DNA of 64,000 nt from Methanoculleus taiwanensis (lineage in GTDB: Archaea; Halobacteriota; Methanomicrobia; Methanomicrobiales; Methanoculleaceae). This document shows positions 54,778 to 64,000 of this stretch, piece by piece. The position numbers and the translations under genes were made by a program. The notes under the pieces are model-generated. The model did no database searches. It was not told the origin of the DNA and saw nothing but the letters and a program-made list of their open reading frames with translations. The stretch's first letter is position 1. Each line of letters starts with the position of its first letter. Where the stretch lies: NCBI RefSeq assembly GCF_004102725.1, contig NZ_LHQS01000002.1, forward strand, positions 363,984 to 427,983, given 5' to 3'.

Positions 54778-55345
54778 CAGGCGATCTTCCTCGACCTCTC
54801 CAGTCGGGATATGAGATCCGGAAAGTCGATCTTGGGCACTGTTCCACCGATACCAAGGATATCCCAGGCAAAAAGGGGGATCGACCGGCTATGATGGTTA
54901 TAAAATGGTGAACGGGAACCAGCTGAGTGCCCTAGTCGATCGGAATGGGCTCTCGCTTGCCTGCACGGTTTCACTCGCCAATGTCAATGATTCCTGGCTC
55001 TATGAACCAACGCTCGAAGCATTAGCGATTCCTGGTGTTCGGGAACGCCCCTCGATCATCTCCGCAGATGCAGCCTACGATTCACGGGAGATCCGCCAAT
55101 ACAACTGGAAGCGAAGAATAAAAAGCAATATCCCGGTCAACCCACGGTCATGGACACACCCGAAGCGAGGAAGGCCATGCTGGTTCGATCCGCAACTCTA
55201 CAAGAAGTGCAGTGTCTTCGAACGGTTCTTCAGCTAGATCGAGACGTTCAAGAAGATTACTCCCCGGTCTGAACGCTATGAGCACTCATTCCTTGGGCTG
55301 ATCCACCTGACATGTGCCATGATGATTTGGAGAATTCTGGGATGA
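54778..55345 (+). pseudogene. IS5-like DDE transposase remnant, frameshifted
   Basis: The reading goes from STDTKDIPGKKG in one frame, through an A/G-run frameshift at about 54871-54879, into GYDGYKMVNGNQLSALVDRN in another. It continues with ANVNDSWLYEPTLEAL and SADAAYDSREIRQYNW (second Asp). It meets TAG at 55235-55237 just after VFERFFS and resumes with IETFKKI. It lacks the N-terminus and abuts the IS110 remnant, so one element probably landed in or recombined with the other. Confidence 0.8.
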
Positions 55346-55436
55346 GCTCCCACACTCCATAAATTCATGGCACGCATTTCCTCTCTCATTTTCACGAGGA
55401 TTCTAAAGATAACCCCCTCACTGTTTTATTCCTGAG

Positions 55437-56028
55437 GTGAAATTATTCCAATAACCGCGATTGATTCCTCGGGCTTCACCAGCTTGTATGCCAGCCAGTA
55501 GTACTCCTGGTGGACAGGAAAGATGCGAAAGGACTTCCTGAAGACTTCGATTGCAGTGGATACACGCAAACAGGTGATCTTGGTTGGGGAAGACCTCATT
55601 GAAAACGGTACATGACATCACCCGTGCGAAAAGACTGCTTAGACAGACCCGAAGAACCAAGGGCCACGTCATGGATAAGGGATATGATTCTGAAGACCTT
55701 CATCGCCAGATTAGAGAAGAGGTTGGTGCTGATTTGGTGATACCGGTCAGAACATGGCAAGAGAAGATCCAGTCTGGAAAGTATTGGCAGGAGATAGTTG
55801 CCGATTTCGGTACGGATCGCTATCGTGAAAGAAACAAAGTCGAAACGGCATTTTCGGTTCTCAAGAGAAGATTTGGAGGGGATCTGAAGGCATGGAAGTA
55901 GCGCTATCAGGTCAAAGAGATCAAGATCAAACTCATTCTCCATAACCACACGAAGGCGATCCAATCAGCCATGTCCGTCCTGATTGTTGAGGGATTCGAC
56001 AGAGCAGGTTATTCACGATTCTCTAATG
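55437..56028 (+). pseudogene. Second DDE transposase remnant, frameshift and stops
   Basis: Fragments in different frames read AIDSSGFTSLYASQ, a TAG, YSWWTGKMRKDFLKTSIAV, then after a frameshift near 55590 HDITRAKRLLRQTRRTKG, DKGYDSEDLHRQIREEVGAD and RNKVETAFSVLKRRFGGD. A further TAG follows and then an HNHTKAIQSAMSV tail. The Asp-Asp-Glu order is that of IS4/IS5-type transposases, but the sequence differs from the preceding remnant. It is inactive. Confidence 0.75.
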
Positions 56029-56251
56029 ACTGGAAATCTATAACTATTCATAAGGTCAACAAAATGGGTAGTAGTGTTTACTCTATATTAAGAGGATAAC
56101 TATTAACCGAAGAGAAGAGGACAGCGTAGAGCCTATATGAACCGTATGACTCTTGTGGTACAGGTTAGTGGATATGCTCTTAAGACTGTGAGTATCGCAT
56201 AATATAAGTACGGATTTAGAAGCCAAGTAACTCAAGAGATCTTTGATCAAA

Positions 56252-58543
56252 ATGAGCCGAAGCCAAACCCTTTTGCAGATGAACAATTGGAATATATTCT
56301 CATTTATAAAGATAGTCATTACCTCCTTATTCGTTTTTTGGTGCATTATTATAATGGATATAATTGGGTACCAGATTCCAGTCATTCGCCAAATAATTGG
56401 TTTTTTTTTAATTACATTCATCCCTGGAATTTTAATACTTAGAATATTGCGTATTCATAATATTAGCACTACAGAAGTGATATTATACGCAACAGGATCA
56501 AGTCTGACGTTATTAATTATATTAGGGCTATTTATAGATCTCTTGTTACCTAATATAGGAATTGCTAAGCCAATTTCGACAATTCCAATAATGGTAACAG
56601 TTAGTATATTAATTGTCACGCTTGCTGTAATTGGATATATACGCGATAAAGACTATTCTGTAGTTTATCCGACAACGGGTACCAATGTTATCAATTCAAA
56701 ACTTTCTGTGCAAACACTGCTTTTTTCTTTACTGCCTATACTTACATTTCTTGGAACATTTTGTGTGAACCACTACAATTCCAACCTAGTTCTACTTACT
56801 ATTATAATCATCATTGCATTGATCGTTTTACTTATTGGATTTAGTAACTTCATCCCACAAGAATTGTATCCTTTAGCCATCTGGACTATAGCAATATCCC
56901 TTATCTGGCATACCACATTAATCACTCAATACCTCAACGTGTGCGACGTCATCGGTGAGTATCTAGTTGCCGAACAAGTGATAGATAGTGGATTCTGGGA
57001 CTGGACAATATTTGGGAACTACAATGCTGTACTAAGTACCGTGTTACTGGTACCCTTGTATAAATGTACGCTTAATTTAGATTTGACAGGAACTTTTAAA
57101 CTAATAGTTCCATTATTATACTCTTTCGTGCCCCTAGCTTCATATGTAACTTTTAAAAACGTATTTAATAATTCAAAAATCGCTTTTCTCTCAACTTTTA
57201 TGATCATTTCAATCTCTCCATTTTTCAGAGAAGTTGCATGGATCACAAAACAGTCGCTTGCTGAAATATTTTTAGTTTTGTTAATCATGGTAATTTTTGC
57301 AAATAATATCAACACAATTCAAAAGCGAGTCTTTTTTATTCTCTTTGCTTTATCACTGATTTTATCGCACTATGGTACATCGTATCTATTTTTTATATCT
57401 CTTCTCTTTGTGTACATATTCATACTAATCTTTGACAAACTTTGTAATTCACGGCGTGCTATGCTTACGGCAGCACAAGATAGAATCAATATTGGGGGTG
57501 TAAAGCGGTTATTTTTAAACCCATATCTACTATGTTTGTACTTGCTAATTTCTGTTGTGTGGTATATCTACATTTCTGGTTCTTCAACATTTGATACAAT
57601 CTGTGGTATGGCATCATTTGCCTTTAACAATCTATCTACAGAAATGTTCGGCTTCGAGACCTCGCGTGGGCTATACCTAGCCACAAAAAGTTTAGGTTCA
57701 CCCTTGCATTCTATATTAAGGATTTTATACGTAATTACCCAACTTTTCATATTTACTGGCATATTATACTTTATAATATATGAGAAAGGTAAAAAAGACA
57801 TAACATTAGTTGCATTTTCAATTAGCTTTGCAATCATACTGATTTTTGGATTAATAAGTCAAAACTTTTCAGCAATGGATCCACGGAGATTATATCATTT
57901 TTGTCTTTATATTTTGGCTCCATTCAGCGTTATAGGAGGTTTAGCCTTGCTGAACTTAATCTCTAATAAAGCTAAATTAAATCCAATAAGTACTGGAGTA
58001 TTTTCTCCGCTCCGTATAATCTACATGTTCTTCATAATTTTCTTTTTATTTAATACAGGCTTTATATATGAAATTGCAAAGGACCACCCTAATTCAATTT
58101 CCTTAAGTCAAAAAACCATACAGGAACATGGGGATGAAGATGATAAAGCCTATTTATATATGTCCCTGATTGAACCACATAATGTCTACAGTGGCTCTTG
58201 GATTACCAACAACATGAAATCCCAAGATGATAAAGTGTATCGAGGAGACTGGGTCGAAGGATACCCCTCCCTTACAGTATATGGAAACCTAAAAGATGAT
58301 GGACTTAGAACACTCTTTAATATGGAGGGTCACAACATCAAACATTTTGATCAATCTACAGTTGAAATCGATCGAGGATATGTTCAAATAACGTATGCTA
58401 ACTTAGTCTGGGGAGTTGGATGGAACTGGGATAACCCCCTCAAGCAAAGAACAACGTTCCGATTTGAGGAAATTAATTTATCGCTTCATAATATGAGCAA
58501 AATATACGATAACGCTGGCAGTGAAATTTTATGGAATCGATGA
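56252..58543 (+). CDS. Large polytopic membrane protein, DUF2206-like
   Basis: The protein has about 763 residues with roughly 14-16 hydrophobic helices in the first 620, then a soluble C-terminal part of about 140. Features are GEYLVAEQVIDSGFWDW, ILSHYGTSYLFF and a charged loop SQNFSAMDPRRLYHF. This layout matches DUF2206, archaeal membrane proteins found near glycan genes and resembling GT-C glycosyltransferases; that link is inferred. A TATA-like run at about 56197-56208 lies upstream. A TTG at 56243 and an ATG at 56279 are other possible starts. DNA is very AT-rich. Confidence 0.75.
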   Translation: MSRSQTLLQMNNWNIFSFIKIVITSLFVFWCIIIMDIIGYQIPVIRQIIGFFLITFIPGILILRILRIHNISTTEVILYATGSSLTLLIILGLFIDLLLPNIGIAKPISTIPIMVTVSILIVTLAVIGYIRDKDYSVVYPTTGTNVINSKLSVQTLLFSLLPILTFLGTFCVNHYNSNLVLLTIIIIIALIVLLIGFSNFIPQELYPLAIWTIAISLIWHTTLITQYLNVCDVIGEYLVAEQVIDSGFWDWTIFGNYNAVLSTVLLVPLYKCTLNLDLTGTFKLIVPLLYSFVPLASYVTFKNVFNNSKIAFLSTFMIISISPFFREVAWITKQSLAEIFLVLLIMVIFANNINTIQKRVFFILFALSLILSHYGTSYLFFISLLFVYIFILIFDKLCNSRRAMLTAAQDRINIGGVKRLFLNPYLLCLYLLISVVWYIYISGSSTFDTICGMASFAFNNLSTEMFGFETSRGLYLATKSLGSPLHSILRILYVITQLFIFTGILYFIIYEKGKKDITLVAFSISFAIILIFGLISQNFSAMDPRRLYHFCLYILAPFSVIGGLALLNLISNKAKLNPISTGVFSPLRIIYMFFIIFFLFNTGFIYEIAKDHPNSISLSQKTIQEHGDEDDKAYLYMSLIEPHNVYSGSWITNNMKSQDDKVYRGDWVEGYPSLTVYGNLKDDGLRTLFNMEGHNIKHFDQSTVEIDRGYVQITYANLVWGVGWNWDNPLKQRTTFRFEEINLSLHNMSKIYDNAGSEILWNR

Positions 58544-58573
58544 AGATTTTGATCAACCCAAGTAACCGTAATT

Positions 58574-59692
58574 TCAAATTAGATCATTATATACCTTGCA
58601 TGTCTCTTTGGCACACCTTTTCCAGCTAAACTCCGCTGCTCTAGCCTGCCCCATTTTACTCAACTGTTTCTTAAGCTCAACGCCAGACAATACGCTATCG
58701 ATTGCTTCTGCTAGCTTCTCATAGTCATGGGGGTTAATCATTATCCCTGCATCTCCTACCACTTCGGGCAGGGATGAAGTATTTGATGTAATTACGGGGC
58801 ACCCACAGGCCATAGCTTCAAGTGGCGGTAGGCCAAATCCTTCATATAGGGAGGGATAGACGAATACATCTGCTGCGTTATATAATGCTGGGAGATCGTT
58901 TTTTGGCACATACCCCGTAAAGCAGACGTCCTTTTCGAGATTGAGATCGGAAACCAACTGGAAAATTGTATTGTATTTCCAACCTTTTCCCCCTGCAATT
59001 ACAAGTTTATGCTTAAGGCCCTCCTTTTTCAGCTGGTAAAATGCTTTTATAACTGTAGACAGGTTTTTCCTTGGCTCAAGGGTACCAACATAGAGTATGA
59101 AGGGATAGTCTAATTTATATCTGTCTCGGAATATCTGGATCGCACTGTGCGGGAGCACCTGGTAGCAGTCATCTGCAGCCAGATGTATGACGGTGATTTT
59201 ATCTTCAGGCACGTGGAAATAGCGAATTAAATCCTGTTTTGTACTGTTGGATATTGATATTACCATATCTGATGAACTAATAGATTTTGAAAATAAGATT
59301 TTATATCGCAATAGGGTTCCTTTTGTAAATGTTTCTGGAAACAGAACTGGAGTAGTATCATATACGGTGATTATTTTTTTGGTGTCTGGAATTTGCGTGA
59401 ATATTGACGCACTTTCTGGACAATGAAGAACATCTAAATCCACTGGTTTCATTCTCAAAGAAAGTTGCATATAAAGATGCCATGGGTAATATGATTTTTT
59501 CATTAGTCCTTCAAATGGGTTTGCAAGGATAATTTCATTGATATTATCAAATTCCTCACTTTTTTTATATCTTATGGTGTTGAAGGCTATATTAGTACTC
59601 ATCTGTGAAAATTCATGCAGTATGTTCTGTACATAATTTCCAATCCCCGTTAGGGGTCTATCTAATCTATCTGCAATGATTCCGACACGCAT
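58574..59692 (-). CDS. Glycosyltransferase family 4 protein
   Basis: This 372-residue GT-B enzyme starts [20 protein letters not shown]. The donor-site motif [19 protein letters not shown] (Glu-x7-Glu) and [18 protein letters not shown] are typical of mannosyltransferase-type members such as WbaZ or MtfB. With GDP-mannose made by the ManC enzymes it could be a mannosyl- or 6-deoxyhexosyltransferase, which is an inference. It lies on the minus strand, 34 bases downstream of another glycosyltransferase. Confidence 0.9.
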   Translation of the reverse strand: MRVGIIADRLDRPLTGIGNYVQNILHEFSQMSTNIAFNTIRYKKSEEFDNINEIILANPFEGLMKKSYYPWHLYMQLSLRMKPVDLDVLHCPESASIFTQIPDTKKIITVYDTTPVLFPETFTKGTLLRYKILFSKSISSSDMVISISNSTKQDLIRYFHVPEDKITVIHLAADDCYQVLPHSAIQIFRDRYKLDYPFILYVGTLEPRKNLSTVIKAFYQLKKEGLKHKLVIAGGKGWKYNTIFQLVSDLNLEKDVCFTGYVPKNDLPALYNAADVFVYPSLYEGFGLPPLEAMACGCPVITSNTSSLPEVVGDAGIMINPHDYEKLAEAIDSVLSGVELKKQLSKMGQARAAEFSWKRCAKETCKVYNDLI

Positions 59693-59726
59693 GATCTCTC
59701 AACTCGCAACACTGCAAGATTTTCGT

Positions 59727-60956
59727 TTATGACACCCGGTTGAATAGAGCTAAGTATTTTTTACAAACTGATTCCCAAGAGAACTCGTTTTGAACAGTGC
59801 TAAGGCCGTTGGTATTGAGGTAACTTGCCAGATCGGGGTTGCTTAATATCTCAACAATTCTTTCTGCTAAATCCTTTGAACTCTTTTCCGGTACTAAAAA
59901 CCCATTATAGCCGTGTGTAATAATATCTGTTATACCTCCAACGTTTGTTCCGATAACTGGAGTGCCACATGCCATTGCTTCGACAAGCACCAAACCCAAT
60001 CCTTCCGTATCGCCATGCCTGTCAACGATTGAAGGTAGAATAAATACATCACTTGCAGTTAAAAAGTTTGGAAATTCTTCATCCGGAATGAAGCCTGGAA
60101 AAATTACTTTTTCCTCAAGATTCAAATCTGCAACCTGTTTTTTCAATCTTTCCTTCTCAGGGCCATCTCCGCCCAATATGAGAATAGTATTTGGATCTGT
60201 TTCAAGGACAAGGGGCAGTGCATCAACTAAGAACTTAAATCCTTTTCTCTCAACCATACGCCCGGTAGAAAAAAGAATAGTTTTGCTTTCCAATCCATAA
60301 CATTGCTTTATAGAGTCAGGATTACATGTTGGATTAAATTTTTGGATATCAACACCATATGGAATGGTTTCAATGTCCATCCGCCTGCTTATGGTTTTTC
60401 CGGCGTTACAAGTTGATTTACTGATTCCAATCACGAGATCTGAATTTCTTATTGCATACCCTATTTGGATTTTACATAGCGATGCAAATGTTTTCTGGTT
60501 ATTTACAAAGGGAAACAGTTCTGCGCCATAAAGGCCAATAACTATCGGGCGTTTATGAATATATTTTGTTAGGGCTGCGATAAATCCCGGCGGGATTGCC
60601 CAATGAGCGAAGATAATGTCTATATCATGCTTACGGCACACTTGAAGCAATTTGTATGTCATTGAGAGTCCAAAGAAGGGAATCTGAATTTTTCCACTAA
60701 TCTTTTTCATTTTCTCAGGAATTCCTGGAAAGTATGCCAGTGTTTGGTAGCTTGGTGGGAACATATACTGAAATCTATGAACATTTACATTGTCGATTTT
60801 TTCTGCATGCTTTAGCCCTTTAGCATGCGGAGCAATAACATGTACTTCAAGCCCTTTGTCAGCTAAATTGTTCGCCAACTGCTCAAGGTAGTTCTTTGCG
60901 GAGTCAACATCTCCTTTCCATCTTAAATAGCCTGTTGATAAAATGCACAGTTTCAT
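59727..60956 (-). CDS. Glycosyltransferase family 4 protein
   Basis: This 409-residue GT-B enzyme starts MKLCILSTGYLRWKGD. It contains IVIGLYGAELFPF, TIPYGVDIQKFNP, FSTGRMVERKGFKFLVDAL and the donor motif DTEGLGLVLVEAMACGTPVI. It belongs with archaeal and bacterial GT4 enzymes of surface glycans. It is followed by a second GT4 gene and preceded by the TIM-barrel-like gene, all on the minus strand, in one likely operon. Confidence 0.9.
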   Translation of the reverse strand: MKLCILSTGYLRWKGDVDSAKNYLEQLANNLADKGLEVHVIAPHAKGLKHAEKIDNVNVHRFQYMFPPSYQTLAYFPGIPEKMKKISGKIQIPFFGLSMTYKLLQVCRKHDIDIIFAHWAIPPGFIAALTKYIHKRPIVIGLYGAELFPFVNNQKTFASLCKIQIGYAIRNSDLVIGISKSTCNAGKTISRRMDIETIPYGVDIQKFNPTCNPDSIKQCYGLESKTILFSTGRMVERKGFKFLVDALPLVLETDPNTILILGGDGPEKERLKKQVADLNLEEKVIFPGFIPDEEFPNFLTASDVFILPSIVDRHGDTEGLGLVLVEAMACGTPVIGTNVGGITDIITHGYNGFLVPEKSSKDLAERIVEILSNPDLASYLNTNGLSTVQNEFSWESVCKKYLALFNRVS

Positions 60957-60985
60957 ATGTAGACCTTTTATTATCGGTAATAAAA

Positions 60986-61858
60986 TTATATGTAGTTGCG
61001 GATAATGTTGTATGTCTCAATTGCATGGTTTTTTGTGGAGAAGCCAACAACAACAGATGTTTTTTTGGGGAGTGAGAAGAGATACTCATATGCTTCCTGT
61101 GGTTTTAAATATCCTGCAGCAAGTGTGCTCATCGAAAGTACGTCAACGTCAAATTCAAGTAAGCACTGTTCACAGGATTCACGTGAGGGGTTCATCTGAA
61201 AACCCGCTTTATTGAACGAAGTCATAATTGTGGGCTTTTCTAACCCCCAATCCTCAAAAGCTTCCACGAGTTTGACAAAATTCATCGTTCCGAATGCAGG
61301 TGTTGTGTTATAGTTGTCTTGAATATAGTCGATGTAGTATTCGAATATATTTTGCGCTTTAAATGCAAGGGCTAAATCTGTAAGAACATTGTGCAGAAAT
61401 ATTGCCTTCACATTAAATCCTTTAAATGGCAATAGTTCAACGTCGATGAGAGTAGAGAGCATGCTGATAAAATCTTTACGGAGAACGTTGATGCCGCCTT
61501 TAAACATAATTTTAAATTTTTCTGAAGTGCTGGCGGGGCTCAGGGTCTCTGTTACCATGCCTGTAATACCCTTTTCGTTTGCCTTCCTAATGTACCCCTG
61601 TGCGTAGGGTATCAATGGATAAAAGTTCATATTCTGGGCTAATCTTGGATTTTGCCCTATAGCGTCCATGATATCCCGGGCTTTTGGATGGGTGGACAGC
61701 ATCATTCCACGACCACCCAAATCGTAAAAGCAATCGATGACATCAATGATTCTGTGAGTCTCACTGAATGTCTGGGTGCGATTTCGAGCTCGATCCTGCG
61801 AGAAATGATCCACCCCGATAAACTGGTTGTGTCCGAGTACTATTGGATCAAGTTTCAT
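60986..61858 (-). CDS. Predicted TIM-barrel-like protein, function unknown
   Basis: This 290-residue protein starts MKLDPIVLGHNQFIGVDHFS. Alternating strands and helices, such as GGRGMMLSTHPKARDIM, KAIFLHNVLTDLALAF and the C-terminal DVDVLSMSTLAAGYLKPQEA and VVVGFSTKNHAIETYNII, suggest a TIM barrel. The last part recalls aldo/keto-reductase ends, but the usual catalytic tetrad is not obvious. Its start overlaps the stop of the Gfo/Idh gene by four bases, so the two act together, probably on a sugar nucleotide. I do not recognise a named family. Confidence 0.75.
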   Translation of the reverse strand: MKLDPIVLGHNQFIGVDHFSQDRARNRTQTFSETHRIIDVIDCFYDLGGRGMMLSTHPKARDIMDAIGQNPRLAQNMNFYPLIPYAQGYIRKANEKGITGMVTETLSPASTSEKFKIMFKGGINVLRKDFISMLSTLIDVELLPFKGFNVKAIFLHNVLTDLALAFKAQNIFEYYIDYIQDNYNTTPAFGTMNFVKLVEAFEDWGLEKPTIMTSFNKAGFQMNPSRESCEQCLLEFDVDVLSMSTLAAGYLKPQEAYEYLFSLPKKTSVVVGFSTKNHAIETYNIIRNYI

Positions 61859-62880
61859 ATCGAATCACCTGGAATAGCACGCCTTTCTTCAGCAGAGCGA
61901 TAAATAGCATCGATGACCCGTTGTACTTTATACCCTTCGAAGATACTGACATCTGTATGTTTGTTATTTCGCACACAGTCGATGATATGCTCGTCTTCTA
62001 AAGTATATTCAGGGCCGCCTAAGTCAAACTCTACGCCGGTATATAGGTCTTGTTTAAACAGCGTCGTCCAACGTGCAGTATCATCGGAATAGTACTTCAC
62101 ATATTCTTCTGTAACTGTGAGCATGCCTTTCTCGCCATGTACCTCGATCTTGATCTCTGGAAGGCGGTAATTTCTCACACTCCATGAGGTATCCAAATAG
62201 CCTTCCAGCCCGTTTTCAAACTGAATGTAGGCATGAACAAAGTCCTCGACATCCTTTGAATAGTAACTCTTTGTGTTGCCTTCAACGGATGTCACATGCC
62301 CGAAATACCAGAGTAAGAGATCCACGAGGTGAGTAGCAAGAGTGTTCAAAACGCCTCCACCACTGGCTTCTTTCTTGTATCGCCACCCTTTTCCTTTCGA
62401 AAATAGTTGTGAAACGTACATTGTAGCGTTGAAATACGTGAGTTCACCTAAAGAACCATTTTCGATTATTTCTTTTGCCTTTCTGAATGTATCGACATAA
62501 CGTTTGGAGTATCCTATCATGTTGATGACTGGTTTTGAGGAGACTGCTTCAATCAGGGGCACGCAGTCTTTTGCTGATATACCCAGGGGTTTTTCAACAA
62601 AAAATGGTGTCCCGGCCTTTATGCAATCCAATCCGATTTTTGTGTGGAAAGATGTTGGTGTAGTGATAAATACGAGGTCTAATTGTTCATTGGTGAGCAT
62701 ATCGGCGTAATCTTTATATGTTTGTATTGCTGGAAATTGTTGGCCGATAAAATTAAGAATAAGATCTTGGGTGTCAGCAACAGCTCGCACTTGCACATTT
62801 TCAAGAGCGTTCAGTAATCCTGCGTGCATGATCCCCATCTTCCCCATGCCGACAATTCCTACATTAATGGTTTTGCTCAT
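61855..62880 (-). CDS. Gfo/Idh/MocA-family oxidoreductase
   Basis: This 341-residue enzyme has the Rossmann loop GIVGMGKMGIMHAG, the FVEKPLGIS motif with catalytic Lys, SGGGVLNTLATHLVDLLLWY with the usual His-x3-Asp, and a C-terminal sheet domain. It would oxidise or reduce a sugar nucleotide with NAD(P). It differs clearly from the homologue at 36477. It is coupled to the TIM-barrel-like gene and follows the glycosyltransferase 2 gene by four bases. Confidence 0.9.
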   Translation of the reverse strand: MSKTINVGIVGMGKMGIMHAGLLNALENVQVRAVADTQDLILNFIGQQFPAIQTYKDYADMLTNEQLDLVFITTPTSFHTKIGLDCIKAGTPFFVEKPLGISAKDCVPLIEAVSSKPVINMIGYSKRYVDTFRKAKEIIENGSLGELTYFNATMYVSQLFSKGKGWRYKKEASGGGVLNTLATHLVDLLLWYFGHVTSVEGNTKSYYSKDVEDFVHAYIQFENGLEGYLDTSWSVRNYRLPEIKIEVHGEKGMLTVTEEYVKYYSDDTARWTTLFKQDLYTGVEFDLGGPEYTLEDEHIIDCVRNNKHTDVSIFEGYKVQRVIDAIYRSAEERRAIPGDSI

Positions 62881-62884
62881 CAGA

Positions 62885-63850
62885 TCACCTGTTATTGTTG
62901 GTGTTAATTGTATTCAATTCGAGTTTTTTCAATCGGTATAGTATCTCATCCTGCACTTTTTTCTGTGTTCTCATAATATCTGCTAAAAGTCCTAGGACGA
63001 TTGTTGTAAATCCGATTATCAGGAGCAGCATTGCAACCATTGCACTACCGTAAAACGCCACGGTATAGGTGGATAGATAGTGCAACAATGGTTTGAGGCC
63101 TACAATAAAACCAGCGACTATCATTACTGATCCGAGGAATAGAAAAGTTCTCAATGGTTGATAGTCCCTATATGATTTTAATATGGTGACTCCTGCTCTT
63201 TTAGCGTAATTAAAAATATTCGAGATCAGCCGTGATGATCCTCCCGTCCTCTTCCGGAACAGAATCGGCACCTCGGTATACACAAGTCCCAGATTCGCCG
63301 CCTGAATCAGCGTCTCCTGCACATACGTATAGTCTGACATCACATTCAGTCGCATCGCTGCATCCCGGGTAAACGCCCGGAAACCCGACTGCCCATCTGA
63401 TACCGGCAGCCCCGAAACGTTCCGGGTGACCCAGGTCGCCATCCGGTTGCCGATCGTCTTCTGGAGGGGCATCTCCTCGATGGTGCCTTTTGTGCGGGAG
63501 CCAAGGACGAAGTCGGCCTTGTTGTCGAGGATGGGCTGGATCAGCTTCGGGATCTCGCCCCCATCATACTGGCCGTCGGCATCGGTGTTGACGATGATGT
63601 CGGCGCCCATGGAGAGGGCGGTTTCAAGGCCCGCACGGAAGCCCGGGGCGAGCCCTTTGTTCTTCTTGAAGCTGATGATCTTATCGGCACCGGCCTTCCG
63701 GGCTTCTTCGACCGTACGGTCGGTTGAACCGTCGTTGATGACGAGGACCTCGACGGTTTCGATGCCCGGGATAGACCGGGGGATCTCCCGGATGACGGAT
63801 GCGATCGTCTCTTCTTCGTTGTAGGACGGGATCATTACGACGAGTTTCAT
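62885..63850 (-). CDS. Glycosyltransferase family 2, dolichyl-phosphate sugar synthase-like
   Basis: This 321-residue protein has a GT-A domain with IPSYNEEETIASVI, LVINDGSTDRTVEEA and the metal-binding NTDADGQYDG. Two membrane helices follow at about 228-248 and 262-290. It resembles polyprenyl-phosphate mannose or glucose synthases. The part coding residues 1 to about 205 (63850-63235) has host-like high GC, while the rest is AT-rich like the island, so the gene appears to be a recombinant. Its ATG overlaps a 40-codon frame upstream. Confidence 0.92.
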   Translation of the reverse strand: MKLVVMIPSYNEEETIASVIREIPRSIPGIETVEVLVINDGSTDRTVEEARKAGADKIISFKKNKGLAPGFRAGLETALSMGADIIVNTDADGQYDGGEIPKLIQPILDNKADFVLGSRTKGTIEEMPLQKTIGNRMATWVTRNVSGLPVSDGQSGFRAFTRDAAMRLNVMSDYTYVQETLIQAANLGLVYTEVPILFRKRTGGSSRLISNIFNYAKRAGVTILKSYRDYQPLRTFLFLGSVMIVAGFIVGLKPLLHYLSTYTVAFYGSAMVAMLLLIIGFTTIVLGLLADIMRTQKKVQDEILYRLKKLELNTINTNNNR

Positions 63851-63969
63851 GGAGTGCCTCTGTTTCGTAAGAACTGCTCGGATAGGTGCAGAAGTTCGTC
63901 CGTTGCGGGTGCATGGCCTTTTCCAGCTGCAAACTCTCTAGAAACCAGGTCAATCTTTGCTGTTAACAT
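63847..63969 (-). CDS. Short 40-codon gene coupled to the glycosyltransferase 2 gene
   Basis: The frame reads MLTAKIDLVSREFAAGKGHA and ends FLRNRGTP; its TGA overlaps the next ATG (ATGA). GAGGAG lies about 10 bases before the ATG, so it is likely translated. No family is recognised and no repeated codons of an attenuator are seen. It could be a small protein or a coupling leader. Confidence 0.5.
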   Translation of the reverse strand: MLTAKIDLVSREFAAGKGHAPATDELLHLSEQFLRNRGTP

Positions 63970-64000
63970 AATCACGGCTCCTCACGTTTGTTAATCACAG

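Larger units (their letters stand above)
51406..63235. other. Low-GC genomic island carrying surface-glycan genes
   Basis: From just after the dehydratase stop the DNA becomes AT-rich and stays so until about 63235, inside the last glycosyltransferase gene. It holds a flippase, glycosyltransferases, a DUF2206-like protein, a Gfo/Idh enzyme and transposase remnants. Composition, gene content and remnants point to transfer. Edges are judged by eye. Confidence 0.7.

Overview
The window reads as a chromosome segment of a methanogenic archaeon of the order Methanomicrobiales, most probably Methanoculleus or a close relative. The evidence is archaeal-type S10 and EF-1A, archaeal CobZ/CobT/CobS, an F420-type LLM oxidoreductase, a methanogen-type siroheme sulfite-reductase-like protein, cupin-type phosphoglucose isomerase, TATA-box promoters with short or no leaders, and high GC with strong third-position GC preference. 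The genus is an inference from overall gene style; no diagnostic gene such as mcrA lies in the window.

Layout. 1-5.1 kb (minus): the 3'-truncated end of an Agl23-like membrane glycosyltransferase, rpsJ and tuf; then, after a small plus-strand Cys-rich gene, a sulfite-reductase-like protein with cobS-cobZ, facing cobT on the plus strand. 6.3-9.2 kb (plus): guaAA, a YkgJ cysteine-cluster protein, a TraB-family membrane protein and a nitroreductase. 9.4-12.9 kb: two tandem amt-glnK pairs, each behind a TATA box and a GGAA-N6-TTCC-like box that looks like an NrpR nitrogen operator. 12.9-23.5 kb: an LLM oxidoreductase broken by one in-frame TAG, a dGTPase-like HD protein, a sensor with an H-box but no ATPase domain, an Hps-RraA fusion, an ACT-paaK-paaK operon, and a solo cas1 with no array or other cas gene. 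23.2-29.9 kb (minus): acylphosphatase, a 1,201-residue helical protein of unknown function, a phosphoglucosamine/phosphomannomutase, a MobB-MoaE fusion and a DUF5806-like protein.

29.9-33.1 kb is the most unusual stretch: a 2 kb gene desert with very T-rich, A-poor plus strand, a 28 bp dif-like palindrome (11-6-11), the Xer recombinase gene right behind it, and a long imperfect inverted repeat after it. 33.1-42.3 kb holds nucleotide-sugar genes (epimerase, ATP-grasp and PHP proteins, Gfo/Idh dehydrogenase, UDP-ManNAc dehydrogenase, UDP-GlcNAc 2-epimerase, ManC). 42.4-44.5 kb is a complete bacterial-type ruvC-ruvA-ruvB operon. 45.2-47.5 kb has an archaeal ATPase and pgiA.

48-64 kb is a surface-polysaccharide locus: a second manC, two tandem GDP-mannose 4,6-dehydratase paralogues, then from 51.4 kb an abrupt fall in GC into an island with a flippase, four glycosyltransferases, a DUF2206-like membrane protein, a Gfo/Idh enzyme, a TIM-barrel-like unknown and three decayed transposases. 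The island appears to end inside the last glycosyltransferase gene, whose 5' half returns to host-like GC. Together these genes make GDP-mannose, GDP-4-keto-6-deoxymannose and UDP-ManNAcA and would assemble and flip a surface glycan or S-layer N-glycan; the final products are inferred, not shown.
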